Shown piece by piece: positions 38,388 to 47,418 of a stretch of 64,000 bases of DNA. Source of the DNA: SLRI01 sp964402505 (GTDB lineage Bacteria; Pseudomonadota; Alphaproteobacteria; Geminicoccales; Geminicoccaceae); the NCBI GenBank assembly GCA_964402505.1, contig CAYOCP010000025.1:8085-72084 (forward strand). The letters run 5' to 3'. Every line of letters starts with the position of its first letter. Within the stretch, counting starts at the first letter, position 1. The position numbers were made by a program, and so were the translations under genes. The notes below the pieces were generated by a model that ran no database searches, was not told the origin of the DNA, and worked only from the letters and a program-made list of their open reading frames with translations.

Positions 38388-39485
38388 CTAGGCCAGAACC
38401 GTTGACAGCGGGTTAACGCTGGCCTTGCCGCCGTTCGAATCGGGCTCTGCCGCCCGCGATCGACCGGTTCCTGCCGTCGCATCGAGACCGTCACCCAGGG
38501 GCACGAGGATCGAGGCATCCGCGCCGGGTGCCTGCATTGCCAGGCTCAACCGGCGTCGCCAGGCCCGGGCGCCGGGGAGGCGGTTGTAAAGACCGAGCAT
38601 GTGGCGGGCGATGGCGCGCACCGGCGTGCCGCGTGCCGCCGCCTCGCGAGCGTAGCCGCGCATGGCTCGGACGACGTGCGCGCGCTCCCTCGCCTCGTGG
38701 CAGGGATCGAGCAGCGATCGCGTGAAGGCGGCGAGGCTGCAGGGGTTCTGGTAGGCCTCGCGGCCGATCATGACGCCATCGACATGGGCGAGCTCGGCCG
38801 CCGCCGCCTGCGGATCGGTGAGGCCGCCGTTGAGCACGATCACGAGATCCGGCCGCCGCTGCTTCAGGCGTCGCACCCGGTCATGACGGAGGGGCGGCAC
38901 CTCGCGGTTCTCCTTCGGGCTGAGACCCGAGAGCCAGGCCTTGCGGGCGTGAACGATGAAGGTGTCGCAGCCGGCCGCCGCCACCGCATCGACGAAGCGG
39001 TCGAGAAAGATCTCCTCGTCGCTGTCGTCGATACCGATCCGGCACTTCACGGTGACCGGTCGATCCGTGACGGCGCGCATCGCGGCGACGCAGGCGGCCA
39101 CCCGCTCGGGCTCGGCCATGAGGCAGGCGCCGAAGCGGCCGCTTCGCACCCGATCCGACGGACAGCCGACATTCAGGTTGAACTCCACATAGGGCCAGCT
39201 GGCCGCCCTCTCGACGGCGCGCGCGAGCTCGATGGGCTCGCTGCCGCCGAGCTGCAGGGCGACCGGGCTCTCCCGCGGATCGAAGGCCAGAAATCGCTCC
39301 GCCGCGCCGTGCAGCACCGCCCCCGTCGTCACCATCTCGGTGTAGAGCAGCGCGCCCGGCGCCAGGAGACGATGCAGCATGCGGCAATGCCGGTCGGTCC
39401 AGTCCATCATCGGGGCAACGGAGAACCGGCGCCATGGAGGAACGACAGGGGCAGGGGGAAGGCTTGCCGAGGCGGACACGAGCAT
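38388..39485 (-). CDS. dusA: tRNA-dihydrouridine synthase A
   Basis: FMN enzyme that reduces uridine at D-loop positions 20/20a of tRNA; 365 residues. RFSVAPMMDWTDRHCRML is the DusA-specific opening; NVGCPSDRVRSGRFGACLM holds the catalytic cysteine (the Cys of GACLM); VKCRIGIDD, VHARKAWLSGLSPKENR, LNGGL and GVMIGREAYQNP follow. ATG at 39485 is chosen; an in-frame ATG at 39527 is possible. A tRNA gene ends 51 bases upstream on the same strand. Confidence 0.93.
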   Translation of the reverse strand: MLVSASASLPPAPVVPPWRRFSVAPMMDWTDRHCRMLHRLLAPGALLYTEMVTTGAVLHGAAERFLAFDPRESPVALQLGGSEPIELARAVERAASWPYVEFNLNVGCPSDRVRSGRFGACLMAEPERVAACVAAMRAVTDRPVTVKCRIGIDDSDEEIFLDRFVDAVAAAGCDTFIVHARKAWLSGLSPKENREVPPLRHDRVRRLKQRRPDLVIVLNGGLTDPQAAAAELAHVDGVMIGREAYQNPCSLAAFTRSLLDPCHEARERAHVVRAMRGYAREAAARGTPVRAIARHMLGLYNRLPGARAWRRRLSLAMQAPGADASILVPLGDGLDATAGTGRSRAAEPDSNGGKASVNPLSTVLA

Positions 39486-39535
39486 GTCTCGCTGACGGTC
39501 GGCACCGCCACCATCGGGCCGGACCATGAAGGGAC

Positions 39536-39610
39536 TGGAGCGGGCGATGGGAATCGAACCCACGACATTCAGCTTGGGAAGCTGACGTTCTACCTCTGAA
39601 CTACGCCCGC
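39536..39610 (-). tRNA. tRNA-Gly (CCC)
   Basis: Minus-strand cloverleaf of 75 bases with encoded CCA: acceptor GCGGGCG pairs with CGCCCGC; D-arm GTTC/GAAC; anticodon stem TCAGC/GCTGA with loop TTCCCAA, anticodon CCC; T-loop TTCGATT in GTGGG/CCCAT. Discriminator base U. It may be co-transcribed with dusA. Confidence 0.95.
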
Positions 39611-39735
39611 CCAAGGGCGAGGTGATAAGCCCAGCCGGCCCCCTTTGGCAATGCCCATCGCGCAGAAGGGGGCGGACGCCGCATGGGGTGCCATGACTTG
39701 ACGTGGCCAGGTTTAACCCCTAACTCCGCGCCATC

Positions 39736-39811
<76 letters not shown>

Positions 39812-39956
39812 AATCAATGACTTACGGACACCCGTCCGACTTTTGGCCGAGTGTTTCGACTTTTCGGCCGGAGCGGGCGCCGACGGGCCGGCCGCTAGGG
39901 TCGTTGTCCTGCATGAAAATCGGGGTGGTGCCGCTCGGGCCCGGGCGGCGGCACCG

Positions 39957-40232
39957 TCAGTCGCGCGGGCGGTGCGCGTCGAGCTTGATGATGGCCGAGT
40001 GCGCGAGCAGCCGCGTCGCCGGCAGGTAGACGTCGACGATCCGCTGGCAGGTGTCGATCTTGTGGCCGCTGACGCTCGCGATCTCGGGCACGGTGCAGCC
40101 GGCCTCGGCCATGCGGACGATCGCCGTGCGCCGGAGGTCCTGAAACTTGCGATCGACGATCCGGGCGCGCTGCATCGCCGCCTTGAAGCAATGGCGGAAA
40201 TGATCGGCCCGCCACGCCCGGCCGGACCGGAG
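39957..40232 (-). pseudogene. Tyrosine recombinase (integrase), C-terminal remnant
   Basis: The last 91 codons of an integrase: FRHCFKAAMQRARI, then KFQDLRRTAIVRMAEAGCTV, PEIASVSGHKID and DVYLPATRLLAH. The second Arg box (H-x-L-R, here Q-D-L-R), the GH of box II and the nucleophilic Tyr in DVYL are present. The N-terminal binding domain and the first catalytic Arg are missing, so it cannot be active. Upstream the frame runs straight into a phage structural fragment (fusion at about 40232). It lies beside tRNA-Lys, a typical integration target. Confidence 0.8.
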
Positions 40233-40705
40233 CAGGCGCATGCTGTCGTGGGTGTGCGGCACCCAGCCCTGGCGCTGCGGGATGTCGGCGCCGAGCGCGT
40301 TGGCGTCGCGGCGCGCAATCTCGGCGTGCTCGGCGTAGATCTCGGCCAGCCGGCGGGCGTCCCCATCTCCCGTGATGCCTGGGCCGCCGGTGAGCCCGGG
40401 CCGACCGCCCTGCCTGCCGATCTGCTCCATCTCGCGGGCCACCCGCTCGTTGAAGGCGGCGTCCTTGAGCATGGGCTCGACATGCGGCATGTCGCTGGCG
40501 ATCCGGCCCATGATGCCGCCGAGATAGCGCTGCTCGTAGGCCGCCGAGGTCGCCCAGGCCGAGCGGCGCGCGCCACCACGCCCTGCGCCTCGAGCTGGTT
40601 CAGGTGCCGCGACACGCGGTCGAGCACGTCCATGGCCTCGGCGTCGGTGAGGCGGTTGCCGCTGGCCTGCCGCACCTCGTCGAGGCAGCCCCGAAAGCCC
40701 GACAT
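40233..40705 (-). pseudogene. Phage structural/polyvalent protein N-terminus, frameshifted
   Basis: Minus-strand start MSGFRGCLDEVRQASGNRL with a helical run to about 40590, then similarity moves to another frame at about 40580 (ASDMPHVEPMLKDAAFNERV, RRDANALGADIP, THDSMRLL). The pattern is that of the helical N-terminal region of large phage virion or polyvalent proteins. Two frames are needed, so there is a frameshift, and the end is cut by the integrase fragment. It begins 18 bases after the PBECR gene stops, as the next gene in the same phage-like operon. Confidence 0.55.
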
Positions 40706-40722
40706 TCAGCCCCTCCCCCCGG

Positions 40723-42753
40723 TCATCCCCGGCCCCTGAGCACGCACATGGTCGCCATGTCGTAGGCTTCCTCGAGCCGGGCCATGCGCACGAGCTCGGC
40801 ATCGGCGCGGGCGAAGGCGCGCGCCTCCTCGGCGCCGATCTCGCCCGCCTCGAGCGCGGCCTGGAAGGCGGCGATGTCGGGGTCGGAATCGAGGCTGCGC
40901 GGGGCCACGCCCTCGTCGGCGGTCTCCGGCAGCGCGTCGATGGCGTCGATGCCCTCGCGGTCGCCCATGGGCGCACCATCGGGCGCCTCGGCGCCGCTTC
41001 CCGGCCCATGCGCTTGATCGGCCGGGGCCGCGTCGCCATTGTCGCTGGAGGAGCGAACCGGAGGCGGTTTCGGACGTTTGCCCTGGGTGGCCGCATCGCG
41101 GTACGGATCAGGGACTTCGGACACCCCGCCTTTCTCACCCCTCCGGCGGATCTTGTAGAACGTGGCCAGCGCCAGGGTTCGGCGGCCGACGCGCACCTGC
41201 TCGACATAGAGCCAGGTGCCGTCGGGCATCCGCTTCTCGTAGGTCAGCGCCTCGGCGCCCCTAGCGGTCCTCGTCCTGGTGATGTCGTCGGGCGCGGCGA
41301 GCACCTCGGGAATCCGGTCGTAGTCCTCCGGCACGACCGGCACACCGCCATTGCGCGCATCCGGGCTGTCCGGCCCGTGCTTGCTCTCGACATGCCGGAC
41401 GGCCGAGCGCTCGATGATGTGGGTGAAGCCGTCGATGTCCTCGCCGGCCTTCTCGCGGACGATCGCCGCCTCGCCGGCGGTGACGCGATGGCCGACCAGC
41501 GTCATCCGGCCGCCGGCGACGCCTTCCCGGATCGAGGCCAGCGCCCGCCGCACCCGGTTGGAGATGCTTCGCGGGTTCGCCGGGTCGGCGCGCTCGAAGC
41601 CCTCCGGCAGGTCGGGCTCGCCCGCCGCCGAGCGCCGCGGCCGGCGGGCGTTCTCGACCGCCCGGCCGATATGGTCGATCTCGGGCGTGGCGAGCGCCTC
41701 GGCGGCGGCGTCCTCGCCATGCGCCGCCGGGTGGTCGATGCTCTCGGGCACACCATCGGGCGCCTCGGCGCCGTTCGCCCCGGCATCCGGTTGCGGCCCG
41801 GCGCCGGCGGCGCCATTTTCCGATGAGGCGGTGTCCTGCCGGAGTTCCGGGTGCGTGCCTCGAGCATTGCCCACCGGGTTTCTTGGACGTTCGGGTCCGG
41901 CGCCTCCGGGCGATGGGCCCCCCGCAGGCCCGCCACTTCCATCGCCACCTTCACCATCTCCGACCGGCTTGCGCTGGAAGCTGATGACAGCTAGCTCGCC
42001 GTTGTTGGCGCGAACCTCCACCACGGCGACGAAATCGTCGTCGAGCCGCTTCACGAATTCGACCGACGGCTCTCGGCGATCGCCGCCCGCTCGTGAGATG
42101 CCAATCTTGTCCGGCTCGGCGAGGATCGACGGAATGAGGTCGAAATCCTCCGGCCGGAGCGGCAGGTTGCGGCCGTCCTTCTCGTTCTCGCCGACATGCG
42201 TGTCGACGTTCTTGCGCAGCTCGGCGGCGTCGACGTTGAACTCGAAGCCGGTCACATCGATGGCAGGCGTGCCATATCTCCGGCGCGCATTGCCGAGCAG
42301 CCGATTGACCAGAGCCGAGGCCCGGTCGTTGATCCTTCCGAGCGCCCACCGTCCGCCGAGCTGCCGATTCTCGACGGCGCGCAGCGCCAGCGCCGAAAGC
42401 GGCTCGTCGAGCTGCCGCGACTCGTCGATCACCCGCCCGGGATTGCGCGCGACCGTTTCACGACCGGCACGACCGCTCTCGAGCGTCGGCGTCGGGGGCT
42501 CGCCGAGGCCGCGCGTGTCGATCGGCCGGCCCGTGGCGATGTCGGCCGCGGCGGCCTGGATGTCGCGCAAGCTCCGCCCGGTGGCGACGGGATCGAGCGG
42601 CGCCGGCCGGGCGCCGCCCGCGTCGCGCGCCAGGTCGTCCAGGGTCAGCGGCCGGGCCGTGACGCTCTCCCCGCCCGGGTCGAGATCGAGCGCCCAGGTG
42701 CGGCCGCCGCGCGTGCTCCACCAGCCGCCGGCGCCGGAGACGGCGGCCCACAA
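40723..42753 (-). CDS. Polyvalent-type phage protein, two PBECR-like nuclease domains
   Basis: Frame of 676 residues. Domain 1 (about 170-263) and domain 2 (about 440-537) share the order E/H-rich helix, P-E-D-[FY]-D-x-I-P-x-[IV]-L-A-x-P-D, then F/Y-x-K-R-x-x-D and a strand pair ending ISFQRK or ATFYKIRR. Domain 2 adds RHVESKHG. This matches the PBECR group (Barnase-EndoU-colicin-RelE-like nucleases) known from polyvalent proteins of phages and conjugative elements, which are injected with the DNA. Low-complexity Gly/Pro/Asp linkers separate them; the C-terminus (about 585-676) is helical. The start is a TTG after an in-frame stop at 42787, and homology seems to begin mid-protein, so the N-terminus is probably lost. 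Function is inferred. Confidence 0.65.
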   Translation of the reverse strand: MWAAVSGAGGWWSTRGGRTWALDLDPGGESVTARPLTLDDLARDAGGARPAPLDPVATGRSLRDIQAAAADIATGRPIDTRGLGEPPTPTLESGRAGRETVARNPGRVIDESRQLDEPLSALALRAVENRQLGGRWALGRINDRASALVNRLLGNARRRYGTPAIDVTGFEFNVDAAELRKNVDTHVGENEKDGRNLPLRPEDFDLIPSILAEPDKIGISRAGGDRREPSVEFVKRLDDDFVAVVEVRANNGELAVISFQRKPVGDGEGGDGSGGPAGGPSPGGAGPERPRNPVGNARGTHPELRQDTASSENGAAGAGPQPDAGANGAEAPDGVPESIDHPAAHGEDAAAEALATPEIDHIGRAVENARRPRRSAAGEPDLPEGFERADPANPRSISNRVRRALASIREGVAGGRMTLVGHRVTAGEAAIVREKAGEDIDGFTHIIERSAVRHVESKHGPDSPDARNGGVPVVPEDYDRIPEVLAAPDDITRTRTARGAEALTYEKRMPDGTWLYVEQVRVGRRTLALATFYKIRRRGEKGGVSEVPDPYRDAATQGKRPKPPPVRSSSDNGDAAPADQAHGPGSGAEAPDGAPMGDREGIDAIDALPETADEGVAPRSLDSDPDIAAFQAALEAGEIGAEEARAFARADAELVRMARLEEAYDMATMCVLRGRG
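41660..41822. repeat. 163-bp inverted repeat, copy A
   Basis: Copy A of an inverted repeat whose partner is at 43391-43552. By eye they differ by three substitutions and one 1-base indel. Copy A encodes residues about 311-365 of the PBECR protein on the minus strand (GAAGAGPQPDAGANGAEAPD and onward), in the same frame as the partner is read on plus. The 1568 bp between them hold two outward-reading partial genes. Confidence 0.9.
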
Positions 42754-42778
42754 CGAGCCGCCGAGGCTCGGCGAGGGT

Positions 42779-43683
42779 GAGGCGCGTTATGTGGAGCTTC
42801 CCGAGGGGTCGTTCGTCGCGCGGGCGGACGGATCGCCCGATCTCGCGGTCATCTCGCCGGATATCGCCGGGACGATCGGCCGGTTCGCCTGCCCAGAGGC
42901 AGGCACGACGCCGCGACCAACCGCGGCTTCGGCGAGGTCCACATAGAGGCATGCCATGCGCGCGAGATCGAGCGGCGGGGCTATGCCGACGCGGCCGAGC
43001 TCGTCGCCGACGTCGTGTCCAACTTCAACGAGATTCGCGAGGGCAGCGGCGGTCCCATCCTGCTCGTCAAGCGCAACGGGCAGCCGCTCGCCGCGGTGGT
43101 CGAGCTGAGCCAGGCGGCCGACGGCGAGGCATGGCAGGTCGTCACCGCCACCACCTACCGTTTGCCCTATCTCGAGAAGCGCCGGGCGCTCTGGCGCCGC
43201 CCGCGAACCGGCGACGGTGCCGACGCCCGAGGCGACGGCCCCTCCTTGAACGCTGGAGGCCAGAGCACAAGCGTTGCCGACCCGGGGACCTGGGCGCGAA
43301 CCCCCGGCTCCGCTTCCGGCCAGCGAAGCTCCTTTAAAGAGGGCACCGGATCCGCCGGCGGCGCTCCTAATTTGGCTCGGAGTCCCCGACCGGAAAATGG
43401 CGCCGCCGGCGCCGGGCGGCAACCGGATGCCGGGGCGAACGGCGCCGAGGCGCCCGATGGTGTGCCCGAGAGCATCGACCACCCGGCGGCGCATGGCGAG
43501 GATGCCGCCGCCGCGGCGCTCGCCACGCCCGAGATCGACCTATCGGCCGGGCAGCGGGGATGGTCTTGGCGATTGCCGCGAGCCGGGCGATTGACTAGGC
43601 TTCGCCCAGGGTCGCGGCATCGGGCCCATGGGCCGGTGCCGACGGTCGAACGGGATGAGATGGGAGGAAACGAAAATGCGTGA
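42779..43683 (+). pseudogene. Third PBECR-like module, opposite strand, frameshifted
   Basis: Plus-strand reading starts mid-protein (EARYVELPEGSFVARADGSP, DLAVISPDIAGTIGR) and then needs a shift near 42875-42890 to continue as PVRLPRGRHDAATNRGFGEV, HIEACHAREI, YADAAELVADVVSNFNEI, GGPILLVKRNGQPLAAVVEL and WQVVTATTYR. This is a PBECR-type fold of another subtype. A long linker follows and runs through inverted-repeat copy B, after which the frame has no homology and ends at 43683 inside the start of the next gene. A shorter frame from a GTG at 43015 is open to the end. Confidence 0.6.
43391..43552. repeat. 163-bp inverted repeat, copy B
   Basis: Copy B, inverted relative to copy A at 41660-41822. 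It is read on plus as GAAGAGRQPDAGANGAEAPD and so on, the same peptide frame as copy A. The one-base deletion near 43540 shifts the frame only after the shared peptide. Confidence 0.9.
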
Positions 43684-45154
43684 GATCCTGGCCGGTGCCT
43701 CGGCGCTCTGCCTGCTCGCCGGCCTTGCCGGTGCCGCGGGTGTCGCCCGCGCCGCCGGCGAGTATGACGGGATCACCGTCAACGTCATGACCCAGACCGG
43801 GGCCATCCAGGAGCCGCTGCAGCGGCGGGCACCCGAGTTCGAGGCGCTGACCGGGGCCAAGATCAACGTCATCGCCGTGCCGTTCTCGGATCTCTACCAG
43901 AAGATCCTGACCGACTGGGCCTCCGGCACCAACTCCGTCGATGGCGCCGTCTTCGCCCCGCAGTGGATGGTCGACTACATCGCCGGCGGCTATCTCGAGG
44001 ACCTGACGCCGCGGGTCGAGGCCGATCCGAAGATCGAGCAGGACGATGTGGGCGCCTTCTTCCGCGATTTCTCCGAGAAGTATGCCGGCAAGATCTACAT
44101 GATCACCTTCGACGGCGACTTCCACATGATGTACTACAGGAAGGACCTGCTCGAGGAGGCCGGGCTCGAGGTGCCGCGCACCTGGGACGAGTATCTCGAG
44201 GTCGCCAAGGCCCTCAACGGCAAGGACATGAACGGCGACGGCACGCCCGATTTCGGCTCGTGCATCGCCAAGAAGCGCAACGCCCAGAGCTACTGGTTCG
44301 TGACCGACGTGGTGGGCTCCATGATCCAGTCCAAGGGCACGAGCCAGGGCGCCTTCTTCGATACCGCCGACATGACGCCGCTCATCGACAACGAGGGCTT
44401 CCGCAAGGGACTCGACTTCCTCGCCAAATCGACCGAGTACGGCCCGCCGGACGAGCTCAACCTCGATGTCTCGGACACCCGGCCGCTCTTCGTCTCCGGC
44501 CGCTGCGCCCTCAATCTCGACTGGGGCGATGTCGGCACCATGTCGCTCGATCCGGTCAATTCCAAGGTGCTCGGCAAATGGGGGGCGGCCATCTCGCCGG
44601 GCTCGAAGGAGGTCGTGAACTGGGAGACGGGCGAGCTCGAGCCCTGCAGCGAGGAGAACTGCCCCGACGCCATCGACGGCGTCAACCACGCGCCTTTCGC
44701 CGCCTTCGGCGGCTGGGGTGGCGGCATCAACGCCGCCGCCGACCCGAAGGTCAAGGACGCGGCCTTCGCCTTCTTCTCGTACATGACCCAGCCGGCGCAA
44801 TCCAACGTCGACGTCACCATCGGCGGCACCGGCTTCAACCCCTATCGCACCTCGCAGCTCACCTACAGCGACCTCTGGAAGGACGCCGGCATGAGCCAGG
44901 AGGAGGCCGAGAACTATCTCGGCGCCATCAGGGACAGCATGAACAGCCCGAACATGATCCTCGATCTGCGCATTCCCGAGAACCAGAAGTACCAGCAGGT
45001 CGTGCTCGACGAGGCCATTTCCCGCTTTCTCGCCGGCGAGATCGACCAGGAGGCCACGGTCGAGGCGGTGCTGAACGGCTGGAACGAGCTCAACGAGGAG
45101 ATCGGCGTGGACGAGCAGCTCGAGTTCTACCGGGCGACCATCGGCGCCAAGTGA
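43676..45154 (+). CDS. CUT1-type sugar ABC transporter, binding protein
   Basis: Periplasmic binding protein of 492 residues with a signal peptide (EILAGASALCLLAGLAGAAG, cut near ARA-AG at 23-25). Mature start ITVNVMTQTGAIQEPLQRRA and FEALTGAKINVIAVPFSDLY are typical of family 1 sugar binders; GKIYMITFDGDFHMMYYRKD and WDEYLEVAKAL follow. A strong GGGAGGAAA Shine-Dalgarno precedes the ATG. First gene of a four-gene importer. The sugar is not deducible; polyols, trehalose or alpha-glucosides are all possible. Confidence 0.9.
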   Translation: MREILAGASALCLLAGLAGAAGVARAAGEYDGITVNVMTQTGAIQEPLQRRAPEFEALTGAKINVIAVPFSDLYQKILTDWASGTNSVDGAVFAPQWMVDYIAGGYLEDLTPRVEADPKIEQDDVGAFFRDFSEKYAGKIYMITFDGDFHMMYYRKDLLEEAGLEVPRTWDEYLEVAKALNGKDMNGDGTPDFGSCIAKKRNAQSYWFVTDVVGSMIQSKGTSQGAFFDTADMTPLIDNEGFRKGLDFLAKSTEYGPPDELNLDVSDTRPLFVSGRCALNLDWGDVGTMSLDPVNSKVLGKWGAAISPGSKEVVNWETGELEPCSEENCPDAIDGVNHAPFAAFGGWGGGINAAADPKVKDAAFAFFSYMTQPAQSNVDVTIGGTGFNPYRTSQLTYSDLWKDAGMSQEEAENYLGAIRDSMNSPNMILDLRIPENQKYQQVVLDEAISRFLAGEIDQEATVEAVLNGWNELNEEIGVDEQLEFYRATIGAK

Positions 45155-45230
45155 CGGAGGGGCGGGTGCGGGGTCCGGTGGTGGGAGCGCCACGGGACCC
45201 CGGCTCGCCCATGGCGCCCTCGAGGCTCGC

Positions 45231-46370
45231 ATGACGGAAATCGCCGGCATGGCCATCACCACCACCCCGCAGCCGGGACTGGGCGAGCGGGTGGACCGCT
45301 ACGCCGGCCGGCTGATGGTCCTGCCGGCGGTCGTCATCCTGCTCTGCTTCGCGATCTTTCCGCTCATCATCTCGGCCTATCTGGCCCTGTCACGCTTCGC
45401 GCTCGCACCCGGCGGCTTCAAGCTGAGGTTCATCGGGCTTGCGAACTTCAAGAAGCTGCTCGCGGGCTCGCAGCAATACCATTTCCTCGGCACGTTCGGC
45501 ACGTTCGGACCCGTCGCCTGGGGATTGCTAGCACTTTCGGCCCTGGCACTCCTCTATCTCCTCGGCCGGTATTTCCTCGGCGGTGGCGTGACGATCGTCG
45601 GCGCCATCGGCCGGCTGATCGCGGCGAGCCTCACCATGGGCCTCATCCTCGTCTCGGTGGCGACGCTGGCGACGAGCGGGGTGCCCGGCACGCTGGTCAC
45701 CACCCTGCTCTACGTGGCGATCGGCGTCACGGTGCAGTTCCTGCTCGGGCTCGGGCTGGCACTCCTCTGCGCCCAGCCGATCCGCGGGCGGAACTTCTTC
45801 CGCGTGCTCTATTTCGTGCCGCTGATGGTGACACCGGTCGGCATCGCCTACACGTTCCGGATGCTGGCCGACATGCAGAAAGGGCCGTTCGCGCCGCTCG
45901 TCCGGGCGTTCGGCGTCAGCGAATGGTCCTGGGCCACGGAGGCCTGGTCGGCCCGCCTCATGGTGCTGGTCGGCGACACCTGGCAATGGACGCCTTTCAT
46001 GTTCATCGTGCTGCTCGCGGCCATCGAGAACCAGCCGCGCGATCAGGTCGAGGCGGCGCGGCTCGACGGGGCGAGCGGCCTGCAGATTTTTCGCGACATC
46101 ACCTGGCCGGCGATCGCCCCGGTGGCCGGCACGGTGGTGCTGATCCGCCTGATCGAGGCCTTCAAGATCATCGACCTGCCCAACGTTCTCACCGGCGGCG
46201 GGCCGGGGCTCGCCACCGAATCCATGACCCTGCACGCCTTCATCGCCTGGCGCACGCAGGATCTCGGCGCTTCCGCGGCGGTCGGCTACATGCTGCTCTT
46301 CGTCTCGACCGTGGTCTGCATCACCTTCTTCAACTTCGTGGTCCGGCCGGCGCGGCGGCTCGAATCATGA
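45231..46370 (+). CDS. Sugar ABC transporter permease (MalF-like)
   Basis: Membrane protein of 379 residues. A first hydrophobic helix at about 27-50 (MVLPAVVILLCFAIFPLIIS), an extra pair of helices at about 95-140 and the permease core from LLYVAIGVTVQFLLGLGLAL. The EAA motif is EAARLDGASGLQIFRDITWP, and LPNVLTGGGPGLATESMTLH is the usual CUT1 pattern. The ATG is 77 bases after the binding-protein stop. The stop overlaps the next permease start. Confidence 0.9.
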   Translation: MTEIAGMAITTTPQPGLGERVDRYAGRLMVLPAVVILLCFAIFPLIISAYLALSRFALAPGGFKLRFIGLANFKKLLAGSQQYHFLGTFGTFGPVAWGLLALSALALLYLLGRYFLGGGVTIVGAIGRLIAASLTMGLILVSVATLATSGVPGTLVTTLLYVAIGVTVQFLLGLGLALLCAQPIRGRNFFRVLYFVPLMVTPVGIAYTFRMLADMQKGPFAPLVRAFGVSEWSWATEAWSARLMVLVGDTWQWTPFMFIVLLAAIENQPRDQVEAARLDGASGLQIFRDITWPAIAPVAGTVVLIRLIEAFKIIDLPNVLTGGGPGLATESMTLHAFIAWRTQDLGASAAVGYMLLFVSTVVCITFFNFVVRPARRLES

Positions 46371-47413
46371 GGGTCGAGCGCCGCACGCTGCGCCAGCGCC
46401 TGCTCGAGCCGGAGGCCCTCGACCGTCAGGCGCCGGTGCCGAAGCTTCTCACCTACGCCCTCCTGATCTTCTGGGCGCTGGTCGTCCTGATCCCGCTCTA
46501 CTGGGTGTTGATCACCTCGTTCAAGCTGAAGGGCGAGGTCGACAACGGTCCGTTCTACATCCCGTTCGTCGACTTCGCGCCGTCGCTTCAGGCCTGGGAC
46601 TTCATGCTGCTCGAGAACAACACGCTCGGGCCCTACATCAACTCCATCGTGGCGGCACTCGGCAGCACCGTCATCGCCGTGGTGGTGGGAGCGCTCGCGG
46701 CCTACGCTCTGGTGCGCACGAGGCTGGAGGTGAAGCTCGCCACGGTCCTGACCTTCCTCGTCCTGCTCGCGGCGACGATTGCCGTGGTGGTCACCCTGGG
46801 CGTGCCCTGGCCCATCGCGCTCGGCAGCGCCGCCGTGCTCTTCGTTCTCGCCGTCGTCACCCTGACGCACCGCACGAGCCTGGCGCTCGGCAATCGCGAC
46901 ATCGAGTTCTGGATCATCTCCAACCGCATCATGCCGCCGATCGTGGCGGTCCTGCCCATCTACATCATGTTCCAGCAGCTTCGGCTCCTGGATACGCAGG
47001 CGGCTCTGGTCGTGACCTATGCCGCCGTGAACCTGCCGATCGTCGTCTGGCTGACGCGCGATTTCTTCGCGGCGATCCCGATCGATCTCGAGGAGAGTGC
47101 CGAGATCGACGGTGCGTCGAAGTTCCGGGTGTTCTTCACGATCGCCCTGCCGCTGGTGCGCTCGGGGCTCGTCGCCACCTTCCTTCTGGTGCTGATCCTC
47201 GCCTGGAACGAGTACCTGCTCGCCCTCTTCCTCACCAACGCGAATGCGCAGACCATGCCGGTCCTGGTCTCGGCGCAGAACACGACGCGCGGGCCGCAAT
47301 GGTGGAACATGTCGGTCCTGATCGTCGTCATGATCGCCCCGGTCGTCGTCATCGCCACGGTTCTGCAGAAGCACATCGCGCGCGGCCTTCTGGTCGGCGC
47401 CGTCAAGGGGTAG
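46367..47413 (+). CDS. Sugar ABC transporter permease (MalG-like)
   Basis: Second permease, 348 residues, coupled to the first by an ATGA overlap. Hydrophobic helix at about 28-50 (ALLIFWALVVLIPLYWVLIT), core from LGPYINSIVAALGSTVIAVV. EAA loop EESAEIDGASKFRVFFTIAL. An inserted hydrophobic pair at about 120-160 (VLTFLVLLAATIAVVVTLGV and on) is longer than in MalG and is shared by a subset of CUT1 systems. C-terminal IVVMIAPVVVIATVLQKHI is standard. Confidence 0.9.
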   Translation: MRVERRTLRQRLLEPEALDRQAPVPKLLTYALLIFWALVVLIPLYWVLITSFKLKGEVDNGPFYIPFVDFAPSLQAWDFMLLENNTLGPYINSIVAALGSTVIAVVVGALAAYALVRTRLEVKLATVLTFLVLLAATIAVVVTLGVPWPIALGSAAVLFVLAVVTLTHRTSLALGNRDIEFWIISNRIMPPIVAVLPIYIMFQQLRLLDTQAALVVTYAAVNLPIVVWLTRDFFAAIPIDLEESAEIDGASKFRVFFTIALPLVRSGLVATFLLVLILAWNEYLLALFLTNANAQTMPVLVSAQNTTRGPQWWNMSVLIVVMIAPVVVIATVLQKHIARGLLVGAVKG

Positions 47414-47418
47414 CGAGG

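Noticed and set aside
43553..43675. Right attachment site for the tRNA-Lys element
   Set aside because: No copy of the tRNA 3' end was found here or elsewhere in the window.
45481..45520. GTTC repeats resembling a SOS box
   Set aside because: The spacing is 5, not 7, and the site is inside a permease gene.
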